A stretch of DNA of 18,236 nt, from contig JACQAW010000105.1 of assembly GCA_016194725.1 (NCBI GenBank), positions 1 through 18,236 of the forward strand, given 5' to 3'. A program made the position numbers and the translations under genes. The first letter of the stretch is position 1; the number at the start of each line of letters is the position of its first letter. The stretch comes from Deltaproteobacteria bacterium (GTDB taxonomy: Bacteria > Bdellovibrionota > UBA1018 > UBA923). Below the pieces are notes generated by a model, which had not been told where the DNA came from, ran no database searches, and saw only the letters and a list, made by a program, of their open reading frames with translations. Below are positions 1-7,446 of the stretch, one piece after another.

Positions 1-55
1 AACTACGCATTAAGCACGGAGAGTCATGACTTCTTTTTCTCAGCCTACCGGCTGA

Positions 56-271
56 TACAGTGAAGCCGCCTGCTGTAAGCGCTTTTCTAAACTAAGCCAG
101 ATTAACCTTCGCGATGAGGGCCGCTGTACCCATAAAGATGCCGAAAACAAGAGATGCGAGAGCACCAGGTGGCTTGATTCGCACCACATCATCCCTGTTC
201 GCGATGGCGGCGCTGATACTCTAGAAAATCTGACTACGCTTTGCCGGGCTCATCACCAAATGGGGCATCTG
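56..271 (+). pseudogene. HNH endonuclease remnant, C-terminal domain only
   Basis: The frame opened by the stop at 53-55 encodes a recognisable HNH nuclease domain. It reads RDEGRCTHKD, then NKRCES, then RWLDSHHIIPVRDGG, then LENLTTLCRAHHQMGH. The paired Cys residues (RCTH, RCES, LCRAHH) and the HH-I-P core match the Zn-supported HNH fold, a metal-dependent DNA-cleaving domain. No N-terminal domain precedes it, because stops at 11-13 and 53-55 interrupt the same frame. No proper end follows either: the frame stays open past the domain into the antisense of the next gene. It is therefore most likely a decayed or truncated gene. The end given is where similarity stops, not a stop codon. A functional stand-alone HNH peptide is less likely, since I see no good start or ribosome-binding site. 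Confidence 0.7.
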
Positions 272-559
272 AACGACTTGAGTCTAAACGAAATACCACT
301 CCACCCCAGGAAGAAAGGAAACCAGCCCATGGCATACACTGCAAGCCGCAACAACCTTCCAACGTCTGCTCCAAGGATGCACCGAACATCGGACCCACTC
401 CGTGCGCTCGAACCCAGGTTCCACCCCACGGCGCAAAAAACCGGTGCACCCGATACCAGGAACCACCAGACGAAACGCAAGCCCCGAACCTCGCGCGACT
501 TCACGCGAGCAAAAACCCCCACATCCCCTCTTACAGGCCGCCCCCAGAGCAGCTTAGAA
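272..559. other. A/C-rich spacer without a recognisable gene
   Basis: This stretch lies between the HNH remnant and the convergent aminotransferase gene. By hand count, bases 301-540 contain 24 T and 48 G out of 240, so about 70% of the + strand is A or C. The shortage of T explains why long + strand frames stay open here. Their translations are Pro/Thr/Arg/His-rich and match nothing I recognise, so I do not call a gene. I see no terminator hairpin for the minus-strand operon that ends at 560. Confidence 0.6.
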
Positions 560-1774
560 TTACAACCGAACCAAATTCTCCAAAATCCACTTCTCGTGCT
601 TCATCCACTCCACCTGAATCACGCCAAGCGGCACCTTGGGATGCGTGGGAAAAGTAACAATGTGCCTGGAAACTTTTTCAGCAATGGGACAGCTCCCAGG
701 CGTATAACCAGTGTTTTCAGGGTTTCGCGCGGGGCTCTGATAGGGAATCGAGCACCAACCCTTGAGGTCGAAACGCTTTTTCATCCGCTGCACCAGCGCC
801 TGGCTGTCGCGCACCAGAATCGGATACCGCATGCAGCTCTGCTCGCCCGGCGCCATCGAGTGGTACCAGCCCGCCCGCGACTGCAGCCAGGCCGCGATTT
901 CCCGGCGATGCTTCAGGTTTTCAGGAAAAATCTGCAGCTGCGAAAGGCCGATGCGCGCCTGCACCGCCGAAAGTCTACTAGGATACGGGTGGTTGGCGGG
1001 AAAAGCGTCGAGCATCAGATCATAGTAATAAAAAAACACGCCCAACTTCTCGCCCAGCGTGCGCACGCTCAAACCCAGCCACAGCAGCTGTGGCGAATAG
1101 AAAACCACCTCGAAGATGAGCGAAAAAAGAATCCGGCGCACGGTGCGGTCGTCCAGAAACAGAGCATTCCCCTGAATCTTTCGCAGACGCCGCGCGAGCT
1201 CGCGGTTGCTGGTGGTCACCATGCCGCCCAAAAGGGTACTGAACATCTTCGAGCGGTCAGTCGAAAATACCGCCACCTCGCCCAGCGCGCCCGAGGGCAC
1301 GCCTTGCCAGCTGGTGCCTTTGGAGTGCGCGGCGTCCTCGATCACCCGCAGCCCGTGCTTTTCGGCGATTTCACGAATCGCGCCCACGTCAGCGCACACG
1401 CCAAAGGTATGCTGCATGATGATGGCGCGGGTGCGCCTGGTTATCGCTGCCTCTATTTTTGCCGCGTCGATATTGAACGTTACGGCGTCGATGTCCACGT
1501 AAACCGGCTTCAGCCCCCGAAAAACCAGCGCGTTCGGCACCACCTCGCAGGTGTAGCCGGTCAAAATAATCTCGTCGTCAGGCTTGAAATCCAGGGCCTC
1601 GAGTACCGCGTAAAGCCCCATACGCGCGGCTCCGAAACTTATGGCCTCGGCGGTTCCGACCGATTCGGCGAATTTTTTTTCAAACTCCCTGATGGCCTCC
1701 TCATCGGTAAAACCACCGGCAACCAAGCCGCGGGCCGCGAGCCAGGCCTCATTAATGGTGTTCACGCCCGACAC
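560..1774 (-). CDS. DegT/DnrJ/EryC1-family PLP aminotransferase
   Basis: This is a 404-residue sugar aminotransferase-type protein, the family that transaminates keto-sugars during surface-glycan synthesis. FGAARMGLYAVLEAL (48-62) is the PLP-phosphate region, Asp147 in VIEDAAHSKG should contact the pyridine nitrogen, and Lys176 in STDRSK is the expected Schiff-base lysine. The usual GEGG after the lysine reads LLGG here. A strongly hydrophobic stretch at about 214-252 (LFSLIFEVVFYSPQLLWLGL and on) is not typical of soluble members and may bind membrane. The GTG at 1774 is preferred because AAAAGG lies nine bases upstream; a second GTG at 1765 overlaps the methyltransferase stop. It is the last gene of the minus-strand glycan unit. 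The substrate cannot be read from the sequence. Confidence 0.88.
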   Translation of the reverse strand: MSGVNTINEAWLAARGLVAGGFTDEEAIREFEKKFAESVGTAEAISFGAARMGLYAVLEALDFKPDDEIILTGYTCEVVPNALVFRGLKPVYVDIDAVTFNIDAAKIEAAITRRTRAIIMQHTFGVCADVGAIREIAEKHGLRVIEDAAHSKGTSWQGVPSGALGEVAVFSTDRSKMFSTLLGGMVTTSNRELARRLRKIQGNALFLDDRTVRRILFSLIFEVVFYSPQLLWLGLSVRTLGEKLGVFFYYYDLMLDAFPANHPYPSRLSAVQARIGLSQLQIFPENLKHRREIAAWLQSRAGWYHSMAPGEQSCMRYPILVRDSQALVQRMKKRFDLKGWCSIPYQSPARNPENTGYTPGSCPIAEKVSRHIVTFPTHPKVPLGVIQVEWMKHEKWILENLVRL

Positions 1775-2577
1775 GAGCGTGTACCTTTTACGAGGAAAAG
1801 CCGGCCTTGCATCATTTTTTCGATCTGCTCGCGCGTAAAGCGCTGTTCCAGGCGGGTGCCAAACCGGTCCAGCGCATCGGTGCGCATGGTGTAAAAGCTG
1901 CGGTGGCGGTAAAATGAAAGCGGAAAATTCTCGACGTTCACCTTGAGCTTCTCGAGCAGCCACGCGGTTCGGGCCAAAGGAAAATACACCGATCCGGCCA
2001 TGAGCTGGCTGGACACGTAGCGGCCCGAATGCGGCAGGCCGGCGATAATCCGGCGCACCAGGTCGCTGGCCTTCCACAGGCCGCGAAACCAGATGGGGCG
2101 CCCGTCAAAGGCGTAATACAGATACAGCAAAAACGGCGCGCCATGCTTCAGCTTGGCCACGCATTCGCGCAGGCCGGCCACGGTATCCGGCACGTGATGC
2201 AAAACGCCCAGCGAGTAGCCAAAATCCATCGAGCCATTAGCCAGTGGCAGCTGCCCCACTGACGCGTTGACGAACTCGCAGTTCTTCTGACTCGCAAGAT
2301 TTCGCCGGGCCACGGCCAGCGCCTCGCGGCTCGCGTCGATGCAGATCAGCTTGCCCACGCGCGGCGCCACGCAGCGGGCCCAGCGGCCGCTGCCCGAGCC
2401 CAGGTCAAAGCCCACCGCATTTTTCGCCAGCTTTTTGAACGGAAAAATACCGAAGTAAAGCCGGTAAAGCTCGTCGAGCTCTTTGGAGTCGAGCGTGCTC
2501 TGGTCAAACCGGCTCCACTCGTCGCCAAATCCGCTGACGACGTTTGCGTCCTGATTAGCGCCCTTTTTCTTATCCAT
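1762..2577 (-). CDS. Class I SAM-dependent methyltransferase
   Basis: This 271-residue protein has a Rossmann methyltransferase fold. Motif I is VGFDLGSGSG (55-64), the acidic ribose-binding residue is Asp81 in LICIDAS, and the post-motif region contains SLGVLHHVPD (122-131). The pattern is that of the Methyltransf_11 type. The C-terminal third, rich in Arg and aromatic residues, probably handles the acceptor. The ATG at 2577 has GGAG five bases upstream and overlaps the preceding glycosyltransferase stop (ATGGATAA), which indicates translational coupling. A longer start at 2598 would lie further inside the upstream gene and is less likely. The 3' end overlaps the start of the aminotransferase gene. 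From its neighbours it probably methylates a glycan precursor or sugar nucleotide; this is inferred from context. Confidence 0.88.
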   Translation of the reverse strand: MDKKKGANQDANVVSGFGDEWSRFDQSTLDSKELDELYRLYFGIFPFKKLAKNAVGFDLGSGSGRWARCVAPRVGKLICIDASREALAVARRNLASQKNCEFVNASVGQLPLANGSMDFGYSLGVLHHVPDTVAGLRECVAKLKHGAPFLLYLYYAFDGRPIWFRGLWKASDLVRRIIAGLPHSGRYVSSQLMAGSVYFPLARTAWLLEKLKVNVENFPLSFYRHRSFYTMRTDALDRFGTRLEQRFTREQIEKMMQGRLFLVKGTRSCRA

Positions 2578-3655
2578 AGATACTCCGGAATATTCCAAGG
2601 TAGGTGTCGCGGTTGGCTTTGATCGAAAACTGCGCTTCGACTCGCTGCCGAGCGCTTTCGCCCAGCCGCCGCCGCAAAGCCGGGTCGAGGGCCAGGCGTT
2701 CGAGCCGCTCCAGCCATTCGTCTTCGTTCTTTACCAGAAACCCCGAAACGCCGTCTTCGATGACTCTGAAATTGGTGCCAATTGCCGCGGCAACCGTGGG
2801 CACGCCCAACGCCATGTACTGCAAGGCCTTCAAGCCGCTTTTCCCGTAAACCCACTCCTCGTCGGGAAGCGGGTACAAGCCGATATCGAAGCGGCTCAGG
2901 TCGCGCACCTCGGTGGCCTGTTGCCACGCAATGGCTTCGACTTCGATTCCGGGCGGCATCGTGAAACCCGCATCGCCGATCACCAGCAGCTTGAAGTCGA
3001 TTTTTTTTCTCAGCCGCGCCAGCGCCCCATCGAGCAAATGCAGGTAGGGCGCCGTGGAATGGCTGCCGCTCCAGCCGATGACGAGCTGGCTGCGATTCGA
3101 GTAGCTGTTGCACGGCACATAGGTATCGGTGTTGATGGTCGAAGAGATATCCGTCGTGCGCCGGTTGTACTGGCGCACGAACTTGTCCAGGTAAGGCGTG
3201 CACGTGATGGCATGATCGGCGCATTTCATCAGATAAACATACTTCGAGCGTCCGCGAAGCCAGCCCACGATCTTGTTGGCGCTGCTTGTTTTTCCCAGAA
3301 AAACCAGGTCGTCGATGTCATAGACGATTTTTCGGGCAGCCACGCGGTAAAGCCGCTCAAAGCACGATGTGCCAAAGGGCGTGACCGAGAGAAAAATATA
3401 AAGGCCATCGTAAAAAGGCGCGCGCGCCAGATCGTACAGCCTGCGCGCATAACCCCACAGGGTCCAGAGAATCTTTCGGCCGTAGTGCCCCGGCTTGTAA
3501 ATGATGCGCCAGAACGCCTTCGTGATGAACGGCGAAACGGTGATGTCGTAACCGTTGGCGCGCAGATAGTCGAAGTACTGCTCATATTTCAAGCGCTGCC
3601 CGGGCGCTTCATCTTCGGGATTGGGGCAGATGAGAAGAATGCGCTTTCTGGACAT
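2570..3655 (-). CDS. Glycosyltransferase, GT4-like
   Basis: This 361-residue protein starts with MSRKRILLICPNPEDEAPGQ, a GT-B-type first strand and donor loop. The C-terminal nucleotide-sugar domain has VIGWSGSHSTAPYLHLL (192-208), VRDLSRFDIGLYPLPDEEW (250-268), GKSGLKALQYMALGVPTVA (271-289) and GVSGFLVKNEDEW (302-314). This is the profile of GT4/GT1-type transferases acting at the cytoplasmic face of the membrane. The canonical EX7E pair is not obvious, which is common in divergent members. The internal ATG at 3655 is chosen because it lies four bases after the FkbM gene stop and the protein aligns from there; the frame extends upstream only inside that gene. Donor and acceptor are unknown. 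It is the third gene of the unit. Confidence 0.88.
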   Translation of the reverse strand: MSRKRILLICPNPEDEAPGQRLKYEQYFDYLRANGYDITVSPFITKAFWRIIYKPGHYGRKILWTLWGYARRLYDLARAPFYDGLYIFLSVTPFGTSCFERLYRVAARKIVYDIDDLVFLGKTSSANKIVGWLRGRSKYVYLMKCADHAITCTPYLDKFVRQYNRRTTDISSTINTDTYVPCNSYSNRSQLVIGWSGSHSTAPYLHLLDGALARLRKKIDFKLLVIGDAGFTMPPGIEVEAIAWQQATEVRDLSRFDIGLYPLPDEEWVYGKSGLKALQYMALGVPTVAAAIGTNFRVIEDGVSGFLVKNEDEWLERLERLALDPALRRRLGESARQRVEAQFSIKANRDTYLGIFRSIYG

Positions 3656-3659
3656 CTGA

Positions 3660-4559
3660 TCAGGTTTCGAGCCCAAGCTCAGCGGCCCGGCTCTGGTCGC
3701 ACAGTAGAAAATTGAAGTGATCGCTTTTAGACAGGTGCTTTTGATGGCGCGGCTTGCCCACCTCGCTGATATTGAAATATAGATAGCCCAGGTCTTTGAC
3801 CAGCTCTTCCACGCGCGCGGCAATTTCATCAGAAAGAACTTCGACCAGCATGGGCGGGCGCGAGTGCATCAGATAAGGTCCCATTCCTTCAAGAACCTCA
3901 GGCTCGTGGGTTTCCACGTCCAGCTTGATGAGGTCGATTTTGGGGTTCCCGCCCAGCGCTTCCAGGTAGGTATCCAGGCGCACCGTTTTGATGATCACCT
4001 TGCGCGTTTTGATCCAGGGGTCGTGCAGGTTCTTGTTCACCGTGACCGAATAGGTATGCTCGTCAAACGTGTCGTACACTTCGGCTTGCCCGTCGAAATT
4101 CGACAGCGCCTTTTCGACGCAGTGGATATCGAACCCATTCAACTTGTTATTGGCGCAAAGCCGCTCGTACACCCGGGTCACCGGCTCGAAGGCATGCACC
4201 TCGGCAGCGGGATTCATGGTTTTGGCGATCAGCGAAAAAACTCCGGTGTTGGCGCCCACATCCAGTACGAACCGCGACTTCTGGCAAAGCTTCATCCACA
4301 GAGCCAGCGAAACGCCTTCCCAATCCGACCCGACGGCAGGGCTCGTTTCGCTCAGCCCCTCCCAGAAGAGGATGTTCTCGACGTTGGTGCCATAATGGTG
4401 AATCAGGAATTTTCGCTCACCCATGGGTACGGTAAAGGGCCCGCGAAAATGCAGGTGCTGATAGACCGATTTCGGCGGGCTGTAAACGGAACGCAAAACC
4501 GTGAAGAGCTCTCTCTTCAAAGGAAGGTGCGAATACAGAGTTTTTAACGCCTGCTTCAT
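3660..4559 (-). CDS. FkbM-family methyltransferase
   Basis: This 299-residue protein carries the FkbM signature. Motif I is FVLDVGANTGVFSLIAK (97-113), the acidic loop is AFEPV (123-127), and the family-specific segment is IDLIKLDVETHEPEVLEGM (208-226). FkbM enzymes O-methylate hydroxyl groups on polyketides or, often in glycan clusters, on sugars or their carriers. The position between two glycosyltransferases favours glycan methylation, an inference. The first 95 residues are basic and aromatic with no signal peptide. The start is the third of three ATGs spaced 14 bases apart; only this one opens the long frame. Four bases separate its stop from the next gene. Confidence 0.9.
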   Translation of the reverse strand: MKQALKTLYSHLPLKRELFTVLRSVYSPPKSVYQHLHFRGPFTVPMGERKFLIHHYGTNVENILFWEGLSETSPAVGSDWEGVSLALWMKLCQKSRFVLDVGANTGVFSLIAKTMNPAAEVHAFEPVTRVYERLCANNKLNGFDIHCVEKALSNFDGQAEVYDTFDEHTYSVTVNKNLHDPWIKTRKVIIKTVRLDTYLEALGGNPKIDLIKLDVETHEPEVLEGMGPYLMHSRPPMLVEVLSDEIAARVEELVKDLGYLYFNISEVGKPRHQKHLSKSDHFNFLLCDQSRAAELGLET

Positions 4560-4587
4560 TGGACCATCTTCATTGGAGCACTTTCAT
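4556..4587 (-). promoter_or_regulatory. Tandem minicistrons and 14-bp repeats before the FkbM gene
   Basis: Reading the minus strand from 4587, two imperfect copies of a 14-base unit (ATGAAAGTGCTCCA, ATGAAGATGGTCCA) lead directly into the FkbM start ATGAAG. Each copy encodes a five-residue peptide, MKVLQ and MKMVQ, and each stop overlaps the next start as ATGA. A ribosome starting at 4587 could be handed to 4573 and then to 4559. No strong Shine-Dalgarno sequence precedes the first ATG. A possible -10 box (GATAAT on the minus strand, 4597-4602) lies just upstream but lacks a good -35. The arrangement is seen directly; a regulatory role is inferred. Confidence 0.45.
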
Positions 4588-4643
4588 TGAGACAAGATTA
4601 TCAGGAGATGCGCATCCGACAAAGTGTTAACGCTCCGCAGCCG

Positions 4644-5798
4644 TTATAATGAATACAGCTCGTGCAAACTGTCGATCATCCGGCTCAATGGAAACAAAGT
4701 CTCGATGTCCTTGCGCCCTTGCCGGCTCAGCCGCTGGGCAAGATCAGGTTCGGCAAGCAAGCGCAGCAGGGCTTTCGCCAGATCCTCGCTGTCCCTGAAG
4801 TTGACCACCAGGGCATTGCGCTCATGCTCGATAAACTCACGGGCTATGCCGGACAAGGTAAATACCGAGGGAATGCGCGCAGCCAGGGCTTCAATGTAGG
4901 TTTGGCCAAACGCCTCGCAAACCGGGTCTACCGGCACGTGGGCGAAGACGTCAAACAAGCGATAAAGCGCGCCCAGCTGTCCCTCGAATTTGATTTCGCT
5001 GTAGCTGCCCTGGGGCAGCTGGCCCAGCAGCCGGTGAATCTCTTTGATGTGCGCGGGGCCAAAGGCATTGGCCAGCACCAGACAGGCGTTGGGGTAGGCT
5101 TTGAGCACCTGCTCGCGGAACGCCTCGATGACGTATTGAATGCCTTTCCATTCGATGTACTTCGCAATCACGCCCACGACCGGAAACTTGCCTTTGGTCT
5201 TGTACTTGATGCGCAGCTCTTCGACCTTTTCATCCGTCACGTCATCGAACAGCTCCATCTTGAGCCCAAAATTCACGATTTTGATTTTCTCGTCGGCAAC
5301 ACCTTCCATGTCCATCAGCACCCGGCGCCCGGTTTCGCAGGTAGCGACGATTTTGGTGGCCAGGCTGTTCATGAAGCGGTCTTGATAAACCGCATGGGGG
5401 AAATAGATATGGTTGAAGTCGGAATGGTGGCGCGTGTACATGCGGCCCGGCACGCCCGCCAGCCGGCTCGCCAGCAAGCCCGCCACGTTGGCATCTGCCA
5501 GGTGCGTGTGCACGATGTCGGGGTGGTGGGCCCTGAAGTGCGCCCCCAGCTCGTAAATGGCGCGCGGCAGAGCGGATTTCGCGCGGTACTTCAAAGATAG
5601 TACCGGAACCCCGGTGGCGCGAATGCACGACTCAAACTCGCTGGGCCCCGGATTCAAGATGACGAACGACAGATCAAAATCCTTCGAGATGCGCGACTCC
5701 GCGATCCATTCAAAAGGCACGGCGCGGCCTTCGATTCGGGCGAAGACCTGCACAATTTTCCTTTTTCCAGAGGGATTCTTCTGCGATTTCCGCATCAT
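4644..5798 (-). CDS. Glycosyltransferase family 4
   Basis: This 384-residue GT-B glycosyltransferase has HPDIVHTHLADANVAGLLAS (92-111) in the N-terminal acceptor domain and TRHHSDF (122-128). In the donor domain, VVGVIAKYIEWKGIQYVIEA (207-226) is followed by the EX7E motif CEAFGQTYIEAL, with Glu295 and Glu303. GT4 enzymes transfer a sugar from a nucleotide-activated donor with retention, here probably onto a lipid-linked glycan at the inner membrane. It is the first gene of the minus-strand unit and is 84 bases from the FkbM minicistrons. There are two in-frame ATGs at 5798 and 5795 and no convincing Shine-Dalgarno sequence. A TATAGA lies five bases upstream of the first ATG, so leaderless translation is conceivable. 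Confidence 0.9.
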   Translation of the reverse strand: MMRKSQKNPSGKRKIVQVFARIEGRAVPFEWIAESRISKDFDLSFVILNPGPSEFESCIRATGVPVLSLKYRAKSALPRAIYELGAHFRAHHPDIVHTHLADANVAGLLASRLAGVPGRMYTRHHSDFNHIYFPHAVYQDRFMNSLATKIVATCETGRRVLMDMEGVADEKIKIVNFGLKMELFDDVTDEKVEELRIKYKTKGKFPVVGVIAKYIEWKGIQYVIEAFREQVLKAYPNACLVLANAFGPAHIKEIHRLLGQLPQGSYSEIKFEGQLGALYRLFDVFAHVPVDPVCEAFGQTYIEALAARIPSVFTLSGIAREFIEHERNALVVNFRDSEDLAKALLRLLAEPDLAQRLSRQGRKDIETLFPLSRMIDSLHELYSL

Positions 5799-5905
5799 TA
5801 GATTCTATACTCAGCGCACAATCGGTGGAATAGAAAAATTGGTCCCCGTATATTCTTGAGCTGCCGCAACAATTGGCTGACAATGAAAACTCGGGTCTAA
5901 AAGAA

Positions 5906-6715
5906 ATGAATCCCTTTAAAGAGCTCGCCATCAGAAGTCTGTCGCAAAAAGTCCTCGCGCCCAGGTCGCAGCGGGTAGTGCTGCTTTACCACGACGTCTC
6001 GGACGAAAGCTCGCCGCAATATTCCGAACTGTATTCCACTACTCCGGCGCGGTACAAGCAGCAGATCGAATGGCTGACCCGGCATTACCGCATCGTTTCG
6101 CTCGACGAGATCGTATCGCCCGTCTTCGTGGCCCGAGGCAAACCGCTGGCGGCCGTGACGTTCGACGACGGGTTTCAGTCGGTGCAGGATACGGTGTTTC
6201 CCTGGATGTTCGCCAAAGGCCTGCCCTTCGCCGTATTCATCAACGGCCTGGCGGTGGCCGAAAACCATCTCAAATATTCCGAAGATTATCCCGACCTCAA
6301 AACGACGTTTGACGAACGGGTCTACCTGACGGCCCCCGACGTGCGCAGCCTGGCCAACCACGGCATCATCATCGGCAATCACTGCACCAGCCACCGGGCG
6401 CTGCCTTCCTGCAGCGATTCGGATTTAAATCTGGAAATCGTGGGCAACCGGGATTTTCTTCAGGAGCTCATCGGAAAAAGCATACGCCACCTGGCGATTC
6501 CCTATGGCAAAGTTCGCCATTACAACGACCGCGTGCTGAACGTTTGCCGTTCCAGCGGGCACCGGTACATCCATTCGAGCAACCCCATGGCCTTCAACGC
6601 CAAGGATCTGGTGAACAGCAAATTTTTAATTCCCCGAATCGGCCTGACTAACCATTCGGTGAGCCAGCTTACGTTTCTGGTTAACCGGCCGATGTTCATG
6701 AGAATAGACATCTAG
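5906..6715 (+). CDS. Polysaccharide deacetylase (NodB homology, CE4)
   Basis: This 269-residue protein has the NodB fold. LLYHDVSD occurs at 26-33, motif 1 is VTFDDGF with catalytic and metal-binding Asp87/Asp88, motif 2 is GNHCTSH with His159 and His163 as zinc ligands, and motif 3 is LAIPYG (196-201). CE4 enzymes remove N- or O-acetyl groups from glycans. There is no signal peptide, so it may act on a cytoplasmic or lipid-linked intermediate. The ATG at 5906 is chosen; a TTG at 5873 would add 11 residues and neither has a strong ribosome-binding site. It is transcribed away from the glycosyltransferase unit and is followed after five bases by a membrane protein gene. The target glycan is unknown but probably belongs to the adjacent pathway. 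Confidence 0.88.
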   Translation: MNPFKELAIRSLSQKVLAPRSQRVVLLYHDVSDESSPQYSELYSTTPARYKQQIEWLTRHYRIVSLDEIVSPVFVARGKPLAAVTFDDGFQSVQDTVFPWMFAKGLPFAVFINGLAVAENHLKYSEDYPDLKTTFDERVYLTAPDVRSLANHGIIIGNHCTSHRALPSCSDSDLNLEIVGNRDFLQELIGKSIRHLAIPYGKVRHYNDRVLNVCRSSGHRYIHSSNPMAFNAKDLVNSKFLIPRIGLTNHSVSQLTFLVNRPMFMRIDI

Positions 6716-6720
6716 CGCGC

Positions 6721-7446
6721 GTGGAGCTCTTCAACCCGCTTGAAAAGATCGTGCCGCTGCAATACCGCCTCTACCTCGCGGTGCTTTTTTTCGCCGTTTT
6801 CGGCATTTATGACTGGCAAAAAAATCCCACAAACCCGAAAAGAGCCAGGGAGTACCTTTTTCTTTTCAGCGTCATGGCCCTCACCATCGCCTTTGCCATG
6901 GGCCATGATTTAATCACCGCGAATATCTCAAAAGAATATTTCACCCTGGGCAAGGGCCTGCCCGAGCAGGATTTCACGATGAATCTGATGTCCCTCGCGG
7001 TGCAGGCCAGCTATTTCATCGGACTGCTCGTGGGCATGCTTTTTCTGGTGCTCAATAATCCGTCACGGCTGCGCAGACAGCTGCCCTACACCGCGCTCTA
7101 CCGGAAATTATCCTGGCCGTTTTTTTTCTCGGTAGCGCTGGCCTGTTTTTTTGGCATGCTTGCCCGCCAGACCTTTATCGGCAAGCTGCTGTACCTTTAC
7201 GACATGGGTGCCCTCGTGGAGTTCAAGCGCACCTACGCTTCGATCCTGGTCGAAATGGGCCTGCACCGCCTGGCCGAGGCACTGCACGTTCGTGCGCCGG
7301 CGCCCGTAACGCCACTCGTGCGCCCGGATTATGCTTTTGCCGTGGTGCACGCAGCCCACTGGGGCACTTATCTGGGCGCAGCGCTGGGCACGCTGGTAGC
7401 CGCGATTCGCATTCGGCTGCAGCGACGGCCTAGTACTCCGGCCTGA
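6721..7446 (+). CDS. Integral membrane protein of unknown function
   Basis: This 241-residue protein has about five hydrophobic helices: 15-30, 46-63, 87-111, 131-148 and 205-229. A longer polar segment at about 150-204 lies between the fourth and fifth. I recognise no family motif. The start is GTG, five bases after the deacetylase stop, with no good Shine-Dalgarno sequence, which suggests coupling to the upstream gene. The polar segment contains ALVEFKRTYASILVEMGLHR, an amphipathic stretch. A link to glycan export or membrane anchoring is a guess from position only. The last 17 bases overlap the 3' end of the convergent M15 peptidase gene. Confidence 0.7.
   Translation: MELFNPLEKIVPLQYRLYLAVLFFAVFGIYDWQKNPTNPKRAREYLFLFSVMALTIAFAMGHDLITANISKEYFTLGKGLPEQDFTMNLMSLAVQASYFIGLLVGMLFLVLNNPSRLRRQLPYTALYRKLSWPFFFSVALACFFGMLARQTFIGKLLYLYDMGALVEFKRTYASILVEMGLHRLAEALHVRAPAPVTPLVRPDYAFAVVHAAHWGTYLGAALGTLVAAIRIRLQRRPSTPA

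Noticed and set aside
260..1894. Long + strand open frame of 544 codons
   Set aside because: Only its first codons belong to the HNH domain; the rest is antisense to the DegT aminotransferase and a T-poor spacer, with low-complexity His/Arg/Pro-rich translation.
2346..3224. Minus-strand frame of 292 codons
   Set aside because: It overlaps the glycosyltransferase and methyltransferase genes in another frame, and its translation is Arg/Ala/His-rich without motifs.
4662..5600. + strand frame of 312 codons
   Set aside because: It is antisense to the family 4 glycosyltransferase with the clear EX7E motif; the translation has no recognisable domain.
5799..5905. Divergent promoters between the glycosyltransferase and deacetylase genes
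   Set aside because: TATATT (5849-5854) and a minus-strand TATAGA resemble -10 boxes, but neither has a fair -35 at proper spacing.
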